A stretch of DNA of 64,000 nt from assembly GCA_963696525.1 (NCBI GenBank), contig CAVOKO010000009.1, positions 62,001 through 126,000 on the forward strand. The letters run 5' to 3'. The translations under genes were made by a program, and so were the position numbers. Below, one piece after another: positions 63,237 through 64,000 of the stretch. The stretch is from CAWBRT01 sp963696525 (GTDB taxonomy: Bacteria > Acidobacteriota > Terriglobia > Terriglobales > Acidobacteriaceae). The notes under the pieces were generated by a model, which was given only the letters and a program-made list of their open reading frames with translations, did not search any database and was not told the DNA's origin. Position 1 is the stretch's first letter, and each line of letters opens with the position of its first letter.

Positions 63237-63299
63237 AGCGCAGCCTGATAAAGAAAAACACCGCCCACGCTGGCTAGAGCGGTTTTGGAAAGTAGTTTG

Positions 63300-63330
63300 C
63301 CGAGAGCAGTTCCCTGCTCTCGGTTTTTTA
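63300..63330 (+). terminator. Rho-independent terminator after citrate synthase
   Basis: CCGAGAGCAG and CTGCTCTCGG form a perfect 10-bp stem with a TTCC loop, followed by TTTTTTATTTT. Confidence 0.92.
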
Positions 63331-63523
63331 TTTTGCGAGCCTAGCGGCAGGATGACGGAACCCTCAGGCGCCCGGAGAGGCTCGGCTCATCGAAACCGCG
63401 TTTGTGAAGAGCAGTTTCAGGGGGTGTATCATTCGTTGCCCGCGCTGGTTAGCCCCGCGGTTGCAGCCTGTCCTTTTCTGGCAAGGGCCATTCCAAACAC
63501 ATAGAGACGCAGGAGGGATTTCG

Positions 63524-63613
63524 ATGTCAAGGCGATGGTTGAAGTCCGTGCTTGTGGCGGTGCTGGCGCTTTGCGCGCAAGGTGCAATGGCGTACGAAAA
63601 GTGGAGACGTTAA
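63524..63613 (+). CDS. Truncated secreted peptide (signal peptide only)
   Basis: 29 codons, MSRRWLKSVLVAVLALCAQG..., stop after AYEKWRR. AGGAGGG lies seven bases before the ATG, a strong ribosome site. A clear signal peptide ends near GAMA-YE, leaving a mature part of only about seven residues. A family A repeat follows directly at 63622, so the rest of a secreted protein gene may have been lost when the repeat arrived. Confidence 0.5.
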   Translation: MSRRWLKSVLVAVLALCAQGAMAYEKWRR

Positions 63614-63621
63614 ATAGCAGT

Positions 63622-63656
63622 TCCCACATCGATAACTACGGCGGATATGGCGCACC
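63622..63656. repeat. Family A hairpin, decayed
   Basis: TTCCCACATCGATAACTACG and GCGGATATGGCGCACC retain the frame of the ATCTGC-type copies with a damaged stem. Confidence 0.6.
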
Positions 63657-64000
63657 AGGAGCGTTGACTGTTATTGACCGAGAGCAGCTCCCTTCCCCAG
63701 CGCTCGGTGTTTGTGCGAAAGCGGTTACAGATCCCATGAAATAGACGGTCGCTCTTCGCAAAGACCGCTTGCAGTTTGAAGTAGCCTTGCAGGCAGTGGC
63801 GCATATACAGCCAGTCCAGGGAAGCAAGCTGCTACCCGTTGCTCCCGGTCGGCGGCTCTTCCAGTGGGCTCAGCTGGCCGGCTCCTTCAATTCGTTCGAT
63901 TAATTTTTTGATGCCCGCCGCGTTGGCGGTTTTCGGTGTACAATGTCGCAATTGTTTTCGAGTTGCTGGAAGGAGCCATATTCCGCCAGCAAGCTTCTTT
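63657..64000. other. Intergenic sequence to the window edge
   Basis: No gene with a ribosome site is visible. TACAAT at 63939-63944 and GGAAGGAGCC near 63970 may be the -10 box and ribosome site of a gene that begins past the window edge. Confidence 0.4.

Overview
The window is high-GC bacterial DNA, about 60 kb of ordinary chromosome, probably from an Acidobacteriota bacterium (Terriglobia / Koribacter-like). That is an inference from the gene content (a pilM-N-O-P-Q cluster, a WXXGXW-repeat secreted protein, metY-metX) and from the many short palindromic repeats between genes. No rRNA, CRISPR array, prophage or transposase gene was seen. There is one tRNA, tRNA-Gly(CCC).

Layout. 1-13.9 kb: the 3' end of a penicillin-acylase-like gene, truB, a rhomboid protease, a Crp/Fnr regulator, a response regulator, an EamA permease, a pterin block (two PTPS-family genes, folE, an SDR), a glycosyltransferase, a TlpA-type lipoprotein, a frameshifted UbiD-type decarboxylase and a nucleotidyltransferase. 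14-25.3 kb: a flavin dehydrogenase, a cupin, the WXXGXW protein, tRNA-Gly, a DUF1906-like protein, the metY-metX operon with a 5' attenuator, and an old yellow enzyme. 25.3-26 kb: a 249-bp tandem repeat. 26-31.2 kb: a tetR-MFP-RND efflux operon broken by many one-base indels. 31.3-40 kb: NDH-2, an orphan HigA, a TPR protein, an NfeD-type protease, an FmdB zinc ribbon, a YheT-type hydrolase and malic enzyme. 40.9-51.3 kb: the pilus operon, an M24 peptidase, accB-accC with a small ORF between them, and thiE. 51.4-63.3 kb: catabolic genes (4-OT tautomerase, vinylpyruvate-hydratase-type enzyme, DHDPS-family lyase, MFS and DASS transporters, alpha/beta hydrolase, LigI-like amidohydrolase, tartrate/isopropylmalate-type dehydrogenase) and citrate synthase.

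The strongest regulatory signal lies upstream of metY (22.69-22.92 kb, minus strand). It has a promoter with a perfect TTGACA, then a 17-codon ORF encoding MAMCMHMCFRARPWAAD (4 Met, 2 Cys), then an 11-bp hairpin with a U-rich tail just before metY. Nine bases inside the small ORF (GACCGTGGG) are perfectly complementary to nine bases of the terminator's 5' arm (CCCACGGTC). This is the layout expected for ribosome-mediated attenuation that senses Met and/or Cys supply.

Two genome-scale patterns recur. Short hairpin repeats occupy most intergenic gaps; their flanks are conserved while the stem words change with pairing retained, and one unit is found nested inside other repeats and apparently in frame inside two genes. 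Separately, about a dozen genes carry one-base indels, mostly an extra base, densest at 27.5-29.6 and 58.7-59.8 kb. These look more like sequencing or assembly errors than real pseudogenes, so frameshifted genes are described here as whole genes.
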